From assembly GCF_000154825.1 (NCBI RefSeq), contig NZ_DS560018.1:1-64000 (forward strand): 64,000 nt of DNA, in the 5' to 3' direction. A program made the translations under genes and the position numbers. This document shows positions 32,849 to 42,531 of this stretch, one piece after another; the first letter of the stretch is position 1; each line of letters begins with the position of its first letter. The DNA comes from Anaerofustis stercorihominis DSM 17244. Its GTDB lineage: Bacteria; Bacillota; Clostridia; Eubacteriales; Anaerofustaceae. Under the pieces are notes generated by a model. The model ran no database searches and was not told the origin of the DNA. It worked only from the letters and a program-made list of their open reading frames with translations.

Positions 32849-35182
32849 ATGTTTTTACTTGAAATCGCAATTATATCCATAATAGTTGGACTAATACGAA
32901 AAGGAAGTATAAAAAACTTTTTTATCGGAGGACTGAGAGGCTGGTACATTTTCCTTGTAGCCATAGTGCTTTTTATGTCCCAGAAAGTATTGGCTTTGGC
33001 AGGTGTCACAGCATTAAATGATTATGCTTTCTGGATAACTATAGCAGCATACATACTACTATTTGTAGGACTATTCTTAAATTTGGAAGGGATATGGGCC
33101 TACGGTCTACTTATCGGAGCTTTAATGAACTTCGTTATAATCGTTTTAAACGGAGGATTAATGCCGGTAAGCGAAACGGCACTCGCCACAGCGGGACTAG
33201 GAAACGCCGTCGGAGCTTATATGACCAAATTCGGTTCAACCATGGCTGTTGCGACAGACTCAACTATATTCTTATGGAAATATTTGGGAGCGATAATCCC
33301 TCTTCCTTTACCTTCTATTCTAGGAGAAGTATTGACACCTGGAACCATAGTTATGGGTATTGCTTCATTTGGTTTTATACAAAGTATTATGACCACTCAA
33401 TATATGGATGAAGACGAATATGAAAGATACATGAGTGAGTTAAGCAGCGAAGATAAAAAAGATATCCCTCTTCTTGACGATGCTTTGGAAGCAAAAAAAG
33501 AAGCTAAAGGCAAAGATGATATTTCAGATGATGACCTTGACTACACCGCAAACATAAGTGACGAGACAAAAGAGCTGCTCGAACCTAGCAATGATGACCA
33601 TACATTTGACGATTTAAAAGATGATGCACTTCAAAACACTAACGAAGATCTCGGTGATGACTTCTTTGCGGATTTTGAACTCGATGATTTAAACGAGCAG
33701 GATATGAACGAAGAAGCGGAAGAAGCTATAAACGAAGAAGAGCTTTCAGAACTTGAAGAAGAGGGTTCTAAGCTGGAAGATGAAGACTTATTAAAAGAAC
33801 TTGAAGATGAGTTTAATGAAAACGAAGAAGAGCTATTTAATGAAGATGAGTCATTGGATGAATTAATGGATGATGCATTCTCAGAAGATGAATTCGAAAG
33901 CGAAGATGAAGACGAGTCATTTGATTCTTTATTAGACGACGCATTTGGAGAAGAAGCGGAAGAAATACCACAGACTGAAGAAGCAGAACCTATGGAAGAT
34001 ATTGCTGACAGCGATGATAATTTATTCGGTGATATTGCTCCAATAGCCGGAGCAGCGGGACTTGCGGCTGCAGGACTTGCTATGGCAGATAATAAAAATA
34101 ATGAAAAAGAACCTGACCTTGAAGAATTATTGAATGAAGCTCTCGGAGATGATGAAGATGACGAAGACATCAACGAACTTCTAAATGAACTTAGAAACTT
34201 ATCTAATGAAGATGATGATGTTAAGAGTATAATGGATACTGATAACACAGAGGAATTGACATTAGATGAAGATGATAATGAAGACAGCGGTATTGATTAT
34301 GATTTCTTTAAAGACGAAGAAGAAAATATAAGTGAAGTAGAAACAGTACAAGCCGAAGACTATGACAAAATAGAAGCGTATAAAGAAGAAGATACTTCTA
34401 ATATAATTACAAAAGAAGATGAAGATTTATTAGATAACGAGCCTAGTATCTCATCAAGCGAAAACATAAAAGATGCAAAAGAAATGCTTAGAAGAGTCGG
34501 AACACCGAAAGTAAAAGCATCTGATCCCGTAAATCCTATGCCTGATGTAGATGTAGACAGTCCTTTCATTATTGCTGATGGAAGAATTGTTGAAAACCCT
34601 TATTACAAATTTAAAAAAGGTACATCATCAAGAAGAGAAGAAGCATTATCATCTCCTCAAATAGATGATAACGGGATTTATGTTATGAGCGGTGGAGGGC
34701 TTGCAAAAGTCAAAGGAGACAAAGTAGAGCCTCAAATACCGAAAGATACTCCAAGGAAAACTCCGGTAAGAAAATCAAATATACCTAACCTAACATCTAC
34801 ACCAAGCTTTATAGATAAAGCAAAAGAAGAAATAGTAGAAGACAAACAGGAATTTGAACAATTCAGACCGGAACCTCAGGCGACTTTCACAAGAAGAGAA
34901 GAGCCTCAAAAAGAAACATCAAGAAGAGATATGTATTCTCAGTCAGTTATAAATACTCCGTCCCAAAGAGAACCTAGTATGACCATAGTCAATGATTCAT
35001 CTACCGGAAGAACGATAAGTACAAACAGAGACAGTTACAACTATCCTAAAGAACAAGTTTTAAGAACAACAAGAGAACCTGTTTTGGATGAAAGCGGAAG
35101 AGAAGTTCCAAATCCATATGAAAAAGTGGAAATGAAAATCGGAGATGTGGAAATCAAGTTCTGGAAAAAAGATAATCAATAA
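32849..35182 (+). CDS. DUF5317 membrane protein with very long acidic cytoplasmic tail
   Basis: A 777-residue protein. I start it at ATG 32849, 8 bases after AGGAAAGG, rather than at TTG 32843. Residues 1-175 are the DUF5317 membrane domain (five to six helices; GSIKNFFIGGLRGWYIFLVA; VLNGGLMPVSETAL). Residues ~200-530 are dominated by Asp and Glu with repeated LLDDA/ELLNEL-type short helices and one internal hydrophobic Ala/Gly segment (APIAGAAGLAAAGLAMADN). The C-terminal ~250 residues are polar and basic, with FIIADGRIVENPYYKFKKG and a final GDVEIKFWKK. DUF5317 proteins are normally only about 180-200 residues, so the tail is unusual. Role unknown; a scaffold for basic partners is conceivable. 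Confidence 0.85.
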   Translation: MFLLEIAIISIIVGLIRKGSIKNFFIGGLRGWYIFLVAIVLFMSQKVLALAGVTALNDYAFWITIAAYILLFVGLFLNLEGIWAYGLLIGALMNFVIIVLNGGLMPVSETALATAGLGNAVGAYMTKFGSTMAVATDSTIFLWKYLGAIIPLPLPSILGEVLTPGTIVMGIASFGFIQSIMTTQYMDEDEYERYMSELSSEDKKDIPLLDDALEAKKEAKGKDDISDDDLDYTANISDETKELLEPSNDDHTFDDLKDDALQNTNEDLGDDFFADFELDDLNEQDMNEEAEEAINEEELSELEEEGSKLEDEDLLKELEDEFNENEEELFNEDESLDELMDDAFSEDEFESEDEDESFDSLLDDAFGEEAEEIPQTEEAEPMEDIADSDDNLFGDIAPIAGAAGLAAAGLAMADNKNNEKEPDLEELLNEALGDDEDDEDINELLNELRNLSNEDDDVKSIMDTDNTEELTLDEDDNEDSGIDYDFFKDEEENISEVETVQAEDYDKIEAYKEEDTSNIITKEDEDLLDNEPSISSSENIKDAKEMLRRVGTPKVKASDPVNPMPDVDVDSPFIIADGRIVENPYYKFKKGTSSRREEALSSPQIDDNGIYVMSGGGLAKVKGDKVEPQIPKDTPRKTPVRKSNIPNLTSTPSFIDKAKEEIVEDKQEFEQFRPEPQATFTRREEPQKETSRRDMYSQSVINTPSQREPSMTIVNDSSTGRTISTNRDSYNYPKEQVLRTTREPVLDESGREVPNPYEKVEMKIGDVEIKFWKKDNQ

Positions 35183-35187
35183 AAAGT

Positions 35188-35217
35188 ATAACCACGGCTG
35201 GTCCGTGGTTATTTTTA
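35188..35217 (+). terminator. terminator of the DUF5317 gene
   Basis: A perfect 10-bp stem (ATAACCACGG / CCGTGGTTAT) with a 5-nt loop and TTTTT tail, 5 bases after the stop. The tcdA ribosome site AAGGAG follows immediately, so tcdA depends on readthrough or a promoter within this region. Confidence 0.92.
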
Positions 35218-35230
35218 TAAGGAGCATAAT

Positions 35231-35905
35231 ATGAGATTTTATAAGAACGAACTTCTTATAGGAAAAGCCAATGTAGAAAGACTGAAAAATAAAAAAGTAT
35301 TGATAATCGGCTGCGGAGGAGTCGGAGGATTTGCTGCAGAAGCGATTGCAAGAAGCGGGATTTTTAATATTACAATAGTAGATAATGATATTATAGATAT
35401 TACTAATTTAAACAGACAAATAATTTCTTTATCGTCAAATATAGGTAAAAATAAAGTAGATGTATTATACGATAGAATTAAAGATATAAATCCGAGTTGC
35501 AGCGTAATAAAAATAAAAGAATTTATTAATAACGAAAATGTAAAAGATATAGTAACAAAAGATTTTGACTATGTAATTGATGCAATAGATTCAATGACAA
35601 GTAAAATCGACTTGATAGAATATTGCTATAACAATAATATAAAAATCATATCTTCTATGGGGATGGGAAACAGATTATCCCCCGAAAACATAATAATAGA
35701 TGATATATATAAAACCAAGTACTGCCCTATGGCAAAAATAATCAGAAAAGAACTAAGGAAAAGGGATATCAAACATTTAACGGTCTGCTATTCACAAAAT
35801 GAAGTAAATAAGCGTTATAAAGAGCCTTCCAGTATGATATTTGCACCCGGTGTATGCGGTATTAATATGGCTTATAAAGTAATAAACGATTTAATAGAAA
35901 CTTAA
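35231..35905 (+). CDS. tcdA: tRNA threonylcarbamoyladenosine dehydratase (TcdA-like E1 enzyme)
   Basis: A 224-residue ThiF/MoeB-type protein. The nucleotide loop is [20 protein letters not shown], followed by [13 protein letters not shown] (Asn, Arg and Gln of the adenylation site) and [15 protein letters not shown]. The [14 protein letters not shown] and [17 protein letters not shown] segments are those of TcdA, which cyclises t6A to ct6A at position 37 of ANN-decoding tRNAs. No partner sulfur-carrier gene is nearby, which favours TcdA over ThiF. It is 11 bases from ung. Confidence 0.9.
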   Translation: MRFYKNELLIGKANVERLKNKKVLIIGCGGVGGFAAEAIARSGIFNITIVDNDIIDITNLNRQIISLSSNIGKNKVDVLYDRIKDINPSCSVIKIKEFINNENVKDIVTKDFDYVIDAIDSMTSKIDLIEYCYNNNIKIISSMGMGNRLSPENIIIDDIYKTKYCPMAKIIRKELRKRDIKHLTVCYSQNEVNKRYKEPSSMIFAPGVCGINMAYKVINDLIET

Positions 35906-35916
35906 GGAGAAAGATT

Positions 35917-36588
35917 ATGGCAGTTGAATTTAAAAATGATTGGCAGGAAATTTTAAAAGACGAATTTCAAAAGGATTATTATAAGGAACTTAGAAAAAAA
36001 CTGGTATACGAATATAAGCATTATAAAATATATCCGGATATGTATGATCTATTTAATGCACTTCATTATACTTCTTACGAGGATACTAAAATATGTATCA
36101 TAGGTCAGGATCCATATCATGGTGAAGGACAGGCTCACGGACTTTCATTCTCGGTCAGAGAAGGCGTTCAGCCCCCACCCTCCCTTCTTAATATATACAA
36201 AGAAATGGAAGATGATTTGGGAATAAAGCCTCCTAAGACCGGTTGTCTCATTCCCTGGGCGAAACAAGGTGTACTTCTATTAAATGCAGTACTTTCAGTA
36301 AGAGCAAACAGTGCTGCAAGCCATAGGAGCCTCGGATGGGAAGAATTTACGGACAGGATAATAGAACTTTTAAACGAGAGAGAAAAACCATTGGTATTCA
36401 TACTATGGGGAAATTTTGCTATTTCGAAAAAAGAACTTATAACAAACCCAAACCACCTAATATTAACAAGCCCTCATCCAAGTCCGCTATCTGCAAACAG
36501 AGGATTTTTCGGTAGTAAACCTTTCTCAAAAGCAAATACTTTTTTAGAACAAACCGGACAAACTCCAATTGATTTTTCTTTAGAATAA
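35917..36588 (+). CDS. ung: uracil-DNA glycosylase, family 1
   Basis: A 223-residue Ung with all motifs: [18 protein letters not shown] (catalytic Asp), [26 protein letters not shown] and [18 protein letters not shown] (the His-Pro-Ser-Pro-Leu intercalation loop). It removes uracil from DNA in base excision repair. AAGGAG precedes the ATG. It lies between tcdA and lepB in a loose run of housekeeping genes. Confidence 0.98.
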   Translation: MAVEFKNDWQEILKDEFQKDYYKELRKKLVYEYKHYKIYPDMYDLFNALHYTSYEDTKICIIGQDPYHGEGQAHGLSFSVREGVQPPPSLLNIYKEMEDDLGIKPPKTGCLIPWAKQGVLLLNAVLSVRANSAASHRSLGWEEFTDRIIELLNEREKPLVFILWGNFAISKKELITNPNHLILTSPHPSPLSANRGFFGSKPFSKANTFLEQTGQTPIDFSLE

Positions 36589-36658
36589 TCAAAAAAACAC
36601 TTTACAATTTATAAATATGGCAGTATATTATATAAAGACTTATTTTTAGGAGATAAAT

Positions 36659-37177
36659 ATGAAAAGCGACATAAAAGAAATATTAAGTTGGATAATAACT
36701 ATTGCCATAGCTATAATATTGGCATTACTTATAAGAACATATATATGCGAACCTGTAATGGTAAAACAGACCAGCATGTACCCTACCCTAAACGATTCGG
36801 ATAAAGTACTGGCGAGTAAAATATCATATCTTGCGGGAGAACCTAAATTTCAGGATATCGCAGTTGTAAAAATAGATGAAAATAATGACTATGTAAAAAG
36901 AGTAATAGGACTGCCGGGAGATACTGTTGAAATCAGAAACTCAAAGGTATACGTAAACGGAGAACAGATAGATGAACCATATATCTCGGATGACATTGTA
37001 TATGATGATAACCCTTTAATAAAGGTACCGGAAGGGAAATATTTTGTTATGGGAGACAACAGACCTAATTCCGAAGACAGTAGGTCTGATAGAATAGGAT
37101 TAATATCAAGAGACCAGTTTAAAGCTAAAATAGTTTACAGACTTCTACCGTTCAGTAAATTCGGTAAAGTAAATTAA
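36659..37177 (+). CDS. lepB: type I signal peptidase
   Basis: A 172-residue Gram-positive type SPase I with one N-terminal helix (~10-28), catalytic Ser39 in KQTSMYPTL, catalytic Lys80 in DYVKRVIGLPGD and the boxes GDTVEIRNSKVYVNGE and GDNRPNSEDSR. It cleaves Sec signal peptides outside the membrane and would process several secreted proteins of this window. It has its own ribosome site (AGGAG) and terminator. Confidence 0.97.
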   Translation: MKSDIKEILSWIITIAIAIILALLIRTYICEPVMVKQTSMYPTLNDSDKVLASKISYLAGEPKFQDIAVVKIDENNDYVKRVIGLPGDTVEIRNSKVYVNGEQIDEPYISDDIVYDDNPLIKVPEGKYFVMGDNRPNSEDSRSDRIGLISRDQFKAKIVYRLLPFSKFGKVN

Positions 37178-37202
37178 AAGACCATTTAATATGGTCTTTT
37201 TT
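37176..37202 (+). terminator. terminator of lepB
   Basis: Perfect 10-bp stem (AAAAGACCAT / ATGGTCTTTT), 5-nt loop, T tail; the first arm begins inside the stop codon. Confidence 0.92.
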
Positions 37203-37268
37203 ATTATATATATAATTTTATATTTTATATATACACTTATTTATATCTTATATCAGTAATTTTAAATA

Positions 37269-37294
37269 AAAAAAGAAGTCTAAGCTTCTTTTTT
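37269..37294 (-). terminator. terminator of the MBL-fold gene
   Basis: Stem AAAAAAGAAG / CTTCTTTTTT with a 6-nt loop, overlapping the minus-strand stop at 37293; T run on both strands. Confidence 0.85.
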
Positions 37295-38075
37295 ATTTTA
37301 TGGTCATCTCTTCCCCCGGTTTTGTGAAGAAGTCCGTAGGAGGAAGTTCTCTTTCATATTTTTTAAACACTCTGAAAGTATTATACAGCCAGTTCCCCTT
37401 ATCCATTTCTTTATTCGGAAGATGAACAACTATAACTCTTCTGGGGTTTAATCTGTTTATAAGCTCTCTCCCGGCTTTAAGACCTATATAAGGAAAAGGA
37501 GCAAATAAAACATCTATTTCTTTTTCAAACATACCCGCTTGTTCAAAATTTTCTATATCAGGTGCGCTGTCACCTAAATGCATGAAAGTCTTTCCGCCAA
37601 ACTCAAAATAATAAGCAAAGTTATCTACATCTTCATAATTTTTTCCATCATGCTGCATTGATATAGCTTCGAAAGGAATATCTTTTAATCTTATTACTAT
37701 AGATTTTGAATAAGGAATATCAAGCTCATGGACCTGAGAAACTATTATAGGATCAAAATTCGGTGCTTCTTTTAACATATCCCTTATTGTATATGTGCAA
37801 ATCAGCTGCGTGAGCCTATTATTTTTAAGTATCTCACAAACAGCCGAAGCATCAAAATGTTCACTATGATGATGAGTAAATATCATTACATCGATTTTAT
37901 CATAAGGTTCCCTACCCTCTATCATACATTTTAAAACTTTCTCATCAGTATTATAATAAGGAGGAACGTGTTTAGTGTGAACAGCATCTATCAATACTTT
38001 TCTTCCCTTATTTTCAAGTAAAACGCCTGCATTGGCTATATATTCTAAGGTTACATTCTTTTTATTAAATGCCAT
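37293..38075 (-). CDS. MBL-fold metallo-hydrolase
   Basis: A 260-residue metallo-beta-lactamase fold protein: TLEYIANAGVLLENKGRKVL opens the fold, THHHSEHFDA supplies the metal motif (HxHxEH in place of the common HxHxDH), MHLGDSAPD gives the bridging Asp and VVHLPN a later His. It resembles UlaG-like or predicted Zn-dependent hydrolases; the substrate is unknown. The Asp-to-Glu change in the first motif is noteworthy but conservative. Single-gene unit on the minus strand. Confidence 0.88.
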   Translation of the reverse strand: MAFNKKNVTLEYIANAGVLLENKGRKVLIDAVHTKHVPPYYNTDEKVLKCMIEGREPYDKIDVMIFTHHHSEHFDASAVCEILKNNRLTQLICTYTIRDMLKEAPNFDPIIVSQVHELDIPYSKSIVIRLKDIPFEAISMQHDGKNYEDVDNFAYYFEFGGKTFMHLGDSAPDIENFEQAGMFEKEIDVLFAPFPYIGLKAGRELINRLNPRRVIVVHLPNKEMDKGNWLYNTFRVFKKYERELPPTDFFTKPGEEMTIK

Positions 38076-38240
38076 AAAAAATACCTCTTTTTTCTTTATT
38101 GTAGCATTTTAATTATACAATTTTTTATGCTTTTAAACAAGTTAATATAATTTGTTTTTAATAATTTATAAATAATTCTTTAATATAATTAGATTATTAT
38201 GTTAATATTAAATTGTATCTTAGAAAACAAGAGGAATACT

Positions 38241-38738
38241 ATGAAACTAGATCAAGATAAAATTGAAATGCTTAGAGAAGAAACAGGCAGAGATTACGGA
38301 TTTTGTCAGAAAGCACTCTTAAAATGCAGAAATGATTACGATAAAGCACTTATATATATTGATAATTACGATGACAGATATTTTATCAGGCTTTATAAAC
38401 ACGTTGTTTCAATAACTTTCGGAGAAAAAAGTTATCGTTTTAAAATAAACAGCATGGATGAAAATATCATAGATATACCATTATTGATCCCTATAGCTAT
38501 TTGCATAATACTCCCCGTCCCTTCTGTTTTTATCGGACTTCTTATGATACTGATCATGATAACAAATTCTTCAATAACACTGGATGTTATAAACAGTGAA
38601 GATGTTCCCATACCTCTCAAAAGGAAAGAAAGACTTAAGAAAAAAACAAATAAATATAATAAAAAAAATACACCTATTGTAAATCATGCCAAAATCATTA
38701 AAGATAATGAAGGCTATAGTATAATAGACATTAAATAA
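38241..38738 (+). CDS. UBA-like/DUF4342-type domain membrane protein
   Basis: A 165-residue protein. ATG 38241 is chosen (AAGAGG 6 bases upstream); an ATG 14 codons earlier has no ribosome site. Residues ~4-35 (KIEMLREETGRDYGFCQKAL, LKCRNDYDKALIYI) form a UBA-like three-helix motif, as in EF-Ts and DUF4342. A hydrophobic pair of helices at about 75-115 (IPLLIPIAICIILPVPSVFI, GLLMILIMITNSSI) follows, then a Lys-rich tail. It is 15 bases upstream of the two-component genes, so it may assist or be controlled by them. Function unknown. Confidence 0.72.
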   Translation: MKLDQDKIEMLREETGRDYGFCQKALLKCRNDYDKALIYIDNYDDRYFIRLYKHVVSITFGEKSYRFKINSMDENIIDIPLLIPIAICIILPVPSVFIGLLMILIMITNSSITLDVINSEDVPIPLKRKERLKKKTNKYNKKNTPIVNHAKIIKDNEGYSIIDIK

Positions 38739-38753
38739 GTATAGGAGAATGAT

Positions 38754-39452
38754 ATGAAAGAAATACTATTGGTAGAAGACGAACTCAAAATAGCAAGATT
38801 TTTACAGCTTGAACTCACTCATGAAGGATATAATCTAACTGTTGCTACCGAAGGCAGAGACGGATTACTTAAAGCAATGGATGATAAATATGATCTTATA
38901 ATACTTGATTTAATGCTTCCTAATCTAAGTGGGATCGAGATATGCAGAAGACTCAGAGCAAATAAAATCACAACTCCGATCATTATGCTTACTGCAAAAT
39001 CCGATGTTTCTGATAAAGTTATGGGACTTGATATAGGTGCAGATGATTATATGACAAAGCCATTCGCCATAGAAGAGCTTTTAGCAAGAATAAGAAAGAT
39101 TTTATCAAGACAGGTAGTAATAAGTGAAACCAAGGAAAGAGAAGCCGTTATAAAAGCAGGAAAAATCACTCTTGATAAAAATACTTACACAGCTCACTTT
39201 GAAGATGAAGAAATCTCACTTACCAAAAAAGAATTCGAACTTTTAGAGTATCTGATGATAAATAAAAATATAGTACTTACAAGAGAACAAATCGTCAGTA
39301 ATGTTTGGGGATATGATTATGAATCCGAAACAAACGTAACTGATGTATATATAAGATATTTAAGAAGCAAAATAGATCAAAAATACGATACACATTACAT
39401 TAGAACCGTAAGAGGAATAGGCTATCAGTTTAAAGATGACGAAGAAGAATAA
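38754..39452 (+). CDS. OmpR/PhoB-family response regulator
   Basis: A 232-residue regulator. The receiver (1-120) has Asp9/10 region VEDE, phosphoacceptor Asp52 (LIILDLMLPNLSG) and Lys in DDYMTKPF; the winged-helix output domain (~130-228) has LTKKEFELLEYLMINKNIVL, REQIVSNVWGYDYESETN and VDVYIRYLRSKI-like DNA-contact helix, ending YIRTVRGIGYQF. The kinase gene overlaps its end by 17 bases. Proteins of this class bind 7-bp direct repeats with an 11-bp period, such as the one seen at 9852-9873, though no direct link can be shown. Confidence 0.95.
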   Translation: MKEILLVEDELKIARFLQLELTHEGYNLTVATEGRDGLLKAMDDKYDLIILDLMLPNLSGIEICRRLRANKITTPIIMLTAKSDVSDKVMGLDIGADDYMTKPFAIEELLARIRKILSRQVVISETKEREAVIKAGKITLDKNTYTAHFEDEEISLTKKEFELLEYLMINKNIVLTREQIVSNVWGYDYESETNVTDVYIRYLRSKIDQKYDTHYIRTVRGIGYQFKDDEEE

Positions 39453-40875
39453 AAAAACCAAAGACAATAATATACAAACGGATAAAAAGGTAAAGAAAGC
39501 AAAGAGCATAAAACAAAAGACTGCTCTTTGGTATACTTACCTTTATCTTTTAATTGCAATAATCTCGGTTATAATATTGAGTATTACCCTACTCAGAAGC
39601 ACATATAAAGAAGTATACAAAGAAAACAGCAAGATAGATAAAAGTATTACAAATACTCTTAAAAGCGGAGATTTTAACGATACGGAGTATATTAAGCAAA
39701 ACCTATCTAAAATAGAAAAAAAACACTCCGATTCTGTGATAGCTTTAATTAATTCAAACGGGAATTATTACTTACTCGATAAAAATGAAAAAATAGATAA
39801 TTATATAAAAGGTTTAAAAGAAAACTTTTGGTTTGAATTAATACCGAGGGCTTCGCTTCTTGATAAAGGCTATTTAGTCAGCAGCAGAGATATTGAAGCA
39901 AATAACGAAGTGTATAAACTTTTAATTTTCTATCCGGCAATGCCTTTTATAAACAAACTTGCAGCAGTACTTCCTCCCATAAGTATAGTTTTATTTTTAG
40001 GTGCTTTTATGATGCTTATACTGGGCAGAATGAAGCTGGGAAAAATACTGGCGCCAATAAATGAAATGAATAGGACCGCAAGGAAAATAACTACCGAAAA
40101 TTTAGATTTAAGACTGGATGTTACAGGTGCTGAGTACGAACTGAAGGAACTTGCAAAAACTACAAATGAAATGATAGATTCTTTTCAGGAAGCATATGAA
40201 AAGCAGGAAAGATTTGTATCCGATGTTTCACATGAATTAAGAACACCTATATCTGTTATTTCAGGTTATGGAAATATGCTTAAGCGATGGGGAAAAGAAG
40301 ATGAAGAAATACTTAACGAAAGCGTAGACTCAATTATATTTGAAGCCGAGAATATGAAAAACCTCGTAAACAGATTATTGTTCCTGGCTAAATATGATAA
40401 AAAGAACTTAAACTATAAATTTGAAAAAACAAATCTAAGTGAAACCATAGGTATAGTAATAAAGGATTTAAGCGTTACTCATCCGGATATAACCATTCTG
40501 CATAAAATAGATGAAAATGTATATATAATGGCAGATGAATTCAGGATCATAGAAGTTATAAGGATTTTTGTGGACAATGCAATAAAATATTCAAATAAAG
40601 ATGATATAACATTAAAAATAAATTTACAAAAACAGGAAAATAATGCTATACTAACTATTAAAGATAATGGAATGGGTATAACCGACGAAGACTTAAGAAA
40701 CATATTTGATAGATTTTATCGAACGGATAAATCAAGAAATAAAGAAACCGGTGGTATGGGGCTTGGTCTAAGCATTGCAAAAGCTATTGTTCTCGACCAT
40801 AAAGGCAGGATTAGAGTTAGGACAAAAGAAAATGAAGGCAGTGAATTTTCCATTATTTTACCTTTATTAAAATAA
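39436..40875 (+). CDS. sensor histidine kinase (partner of the OmpR-type regulator)
   Basis: A 479-residue membrane kinase starting within the end of the regulator gene. A Lys-rich cytoplasmic N-terminus (~1-31), transmembrane helix (~33-53), a ~120-residue extracellular domain, a second helix (~175-197), HAMP (~198-250), HisKA with His266 (FVSDVSHELRTPISVISGYG) and an ATPase domain with N box FVDNAIKYS, G1 DNGMGI and G2 GGMGLGLSIAKAI. The ectodomain shows no named fold. The gene is coupled to the regulator and 18 bases upstream of cysE, so sulfur or oxidative signals are possible inputs, but that is conjecture. Confidence 0.95.
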   Translation: MTKKNKKTKDNNIQTDKKVKKAKSIKQKTALWYTYLYLLIAIISVIILSITLLRSTYKEVYKENSKIDKSITNTLKSGDFNDTEYIKQNLSKIEKKHSDSVIALINSNGNYYLLDKNEKIDNYIKGLKENFWFELIPRASLLDKGYLVSSRDIEANNEVYKLLIFYPAMPFINKLAAVLPPISIVLFLGAFMMLILGRMKLGKILAPINEMNRTARKITTENLDLRLDVTGAEYELKELAKTTNEMIDSFQEAYEKQERFVSDVSHELRTPISVISGYGNMLKRWGKEDEEILNESVDSIIFEAENMKNLVNRLLFLAKYDKKNLNYKFEKTNLSETIGIVIKDLSVTHPDITILHKIDENVYIMADEFRIIEVIRIFVDNAIKYSNKDDITLKINLQKQENNAILTIKDNGMGITDEDLRNIFDRFYRTDKSRNKETGGMGLGLSIAKAIVLDHKGRIRVRTKENEGSEFSIILPLLK

Positions 40876-40893
40876 CGAAAGGGAGATACATAT

Positions 40894-41814
40894 ATGGGAA
40901 ATATGAAAAACTGGCTTGAAACAAGAAGTAAAGAAATATCAAGTCAGGTTGTGGATATCAATAAAAAAGAGCTGACAGACGAAGGAATTAGCGGATTTGG
41001 CACAAAATTAAGAGTAACGGATATAATTAAAAATTTAGAAGCAGGGCTATTTCCAACTATATATGAAAAAGATTTAGATAATAAAGAGTTTATAAATATT
41101 TATGTAAGAAAAAGACTCAATATGGCAGCTATGGAACTCAACGGCATAATAAGAGAAGTATTTATAAATATGTGCGATAAATCAAAAAAAGATGAAAACT
41201 GTGATAAATGCACTAAAAAAGCAGACGAAGCTACCATAAAGTTCATGGAAAGTATACCAAAAGTAAGAGAAATTCTTTCTACAGATATCGTTGCAGCATA
41301 CAACGGAGATCCGGCTGCAATGAGTATCGAAGAAATTCTTCTTAGTTATCCATACTTGGAAGCAATAACTATTCAAAGACTTGCACACGAACTATTCTTA
41401 CTGGAAGTACCTTTAATTCCAAGGATAATGACAGAATATGCACATGCCAGAACAGGAATCGATATACATCCGGGAGCTAAAATCGGAAAATACTTTTTTA
41501 TAGACCATGCTACAGGTGTTGTTATAGGAGAAACATGTGTAATAGGAGACAATGTAAAATTATATCAGGGAGTAACCTTGGGCGCCAAAAGCTTCGAGCT
41601 TGATGATGATGGAAACCCTGTAAAAGGTGTTAAGAGACATCCGAACATAGAAGATAACGTTATAATATATTCAGGAGCCACAATCCTAGGAGGCACCACC
41701 ACCGTAGGAGAAGGTTCTATAATAGGCGGCAGCGTATGGCTTACAACGAGTGTTCCTAAAAATTCAAGAGTATATAATAATACTCCGGATAATTTAATTG
41801 AAGTTGCAAAATAA
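40894..41814 (+). CDS. cysE: serine O-acetyltransferase, EpsC/SatA type
   Basis: A 306-residue enzyme: an N-terminal helical domain of ~160 residues and a left-handed hexapeptide-repeat domain ([65 protein letters not shown]). The DHATG and VKRHP segments hold the acetyl-CoA/serine site. The length and long N-terminus match the EpsC group of anaerobes rather than the ~230-residue B. subtilis CysE. It makes O-acetylserine for cysteine synthesis. A Cys-rich stretch ([16 protein letters not shown], ~91-106) in the N-domain is typical of this group. GGGAG ribosome site; own terminator. Confidence 0.95.
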   Translation: MGNMKNWLETRSKEISSQVVDINKKELTDEGISGFGTKLRVTDIIKNLEAGLFPTIYEKDLDNKEFINIYVRKRLNMAAMELNGIIREVFINMCDKSKKDENCDKCTKKADEATIKFMESIPKVREILSTDIVAAYNGDPAAMSIEEILLSYPYLEAITIQRLAHELFLLEVPLIPRIMTEYAHARTGIDIHPGAKIGKYFFIDHATGVVIGETCVIGDNVKLYQGVTLGAKSFELDDDGNPVKGVKRHPNIEDNVIIYSGATILGGTTTVGEGSIIGGSVWLTTSVPKNSRVYNNTPDNLIEVAK

Positions 41815-41840
41815 AAAACTGATAATCATATCAGTTTTTT
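41813..41840 (+). terminator. terminator of the two-component/cysE operon
   Basis: Stem AAAAAACTGAT / ATCAGTTTTTT with a 6-nt loop and T tail directly at the cysE stop codon. Confidence 0.92.
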
Positions 41841-42153
41841 ATTTTTTATTGGAATCAAATTATTCATTTAAATAAATCAAATCTTAATGCTGATAATATA
41901 AAAATGTATATCCCGATATTTCTTCTATACAATCATATGTCAACAACATATTTTCAACAAAATATTTCATTTAATCAATATAGCTTTCCAAATAATAATT
42001 AACTTAAATATAAAATCACCATTTTTTTTAATTAAATAAATAAGAATAATGATTTAGCTAAATTCTTATAAATTAAAGAAAATATGCAAAATGTTTATTT
42101 TTTTATTTTTTGGTAAAAATATAATATAAATAAATTTAAAGGAGTGAAAAATT
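41841..42153. other. AT-rich intergenic region
   Basis: About 310 bases before the DUF378 gene. An 8-bp inverted pair (ATAAGAAT at 42040 and ATTCTTAT at 42062) is the only regular element seen; no open frame with a ribosome site is present. A -10-like TATAAT near 42119 may serve the DUF378 gene. Confidence 0.4.
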
Positions 42154-42339
42154 TTGAATAAATTTGTTTTATTATTAGTAATAATCGGCGCTATTAACTG
42201 GGGATTAATCGGATTTTTCCAATTTGACCTGGTTGCAGCAATTTTTGGAGGACAAACTTCAATTATCAGTAGAATTGTTTATGCAGTTGTAGGTCTGGCA
42301 GGACTTTATTCAATTAGTTTATTCAATAAAGTTGATTAA
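42154..42339 (+). CDS. DUF378 small membrane protein
   Basis: A 61-residue protein with two transmembrane helices. The hallmark is the N-terminal LLVIIGAINWGLIGFFQFDL followed by LVAAIFGG and YAVVGLAGLYSI, the complete DUF378 domain (COG2155). Start codon is TTG at 42154, fixed by AAAGGAG 9 bases upstream with no alternative ATG. Function unknown; usually a single-gene unit. Terminator at 42385-42416. Confidence 0.92.
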   Translation: MNKFVLLLVIIGAINWGLIGFFQFDLVAAIFGGQTSIISRIVYAVVGLAGLYSISLFNKVD

Positions 42340-42384
42340 TTACTATAAAGTTGTAAGATATAATATTTATATGGAATCATAATT

Positions 42385-42416
42385 ATAAAGCCGGTTACTA
42401 ACTAAATCGGCTTTAT
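42385..42416 (+). terminator. terminator downstream of the DUF378 gene
   Basis: Arms ATAAAGCCG and CGGCTTTAT form a 9-bp stem with a 14-nt loop and TTTT tail. Confidence 0.82.
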
Positions 42417-42531
42417 TTTTATTTATATTTTATTATAATATAACTATATAAATCATTACTTATCTCTTATTGACAAAATAGTCATTCATGCTTATTATTT
42501 ATAATATAAAAATGTTAAGGACGGTTCTAAA

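Noticed and set aside
33631..34248. A 205-codon minus-strand frame rich in Ser
   Set aside because: It is the antisense image of the GAT/GAA-rich acidic tail of the DUF5317 gene (TCA/TCT/TTC codons) and lacks a ribosome site.
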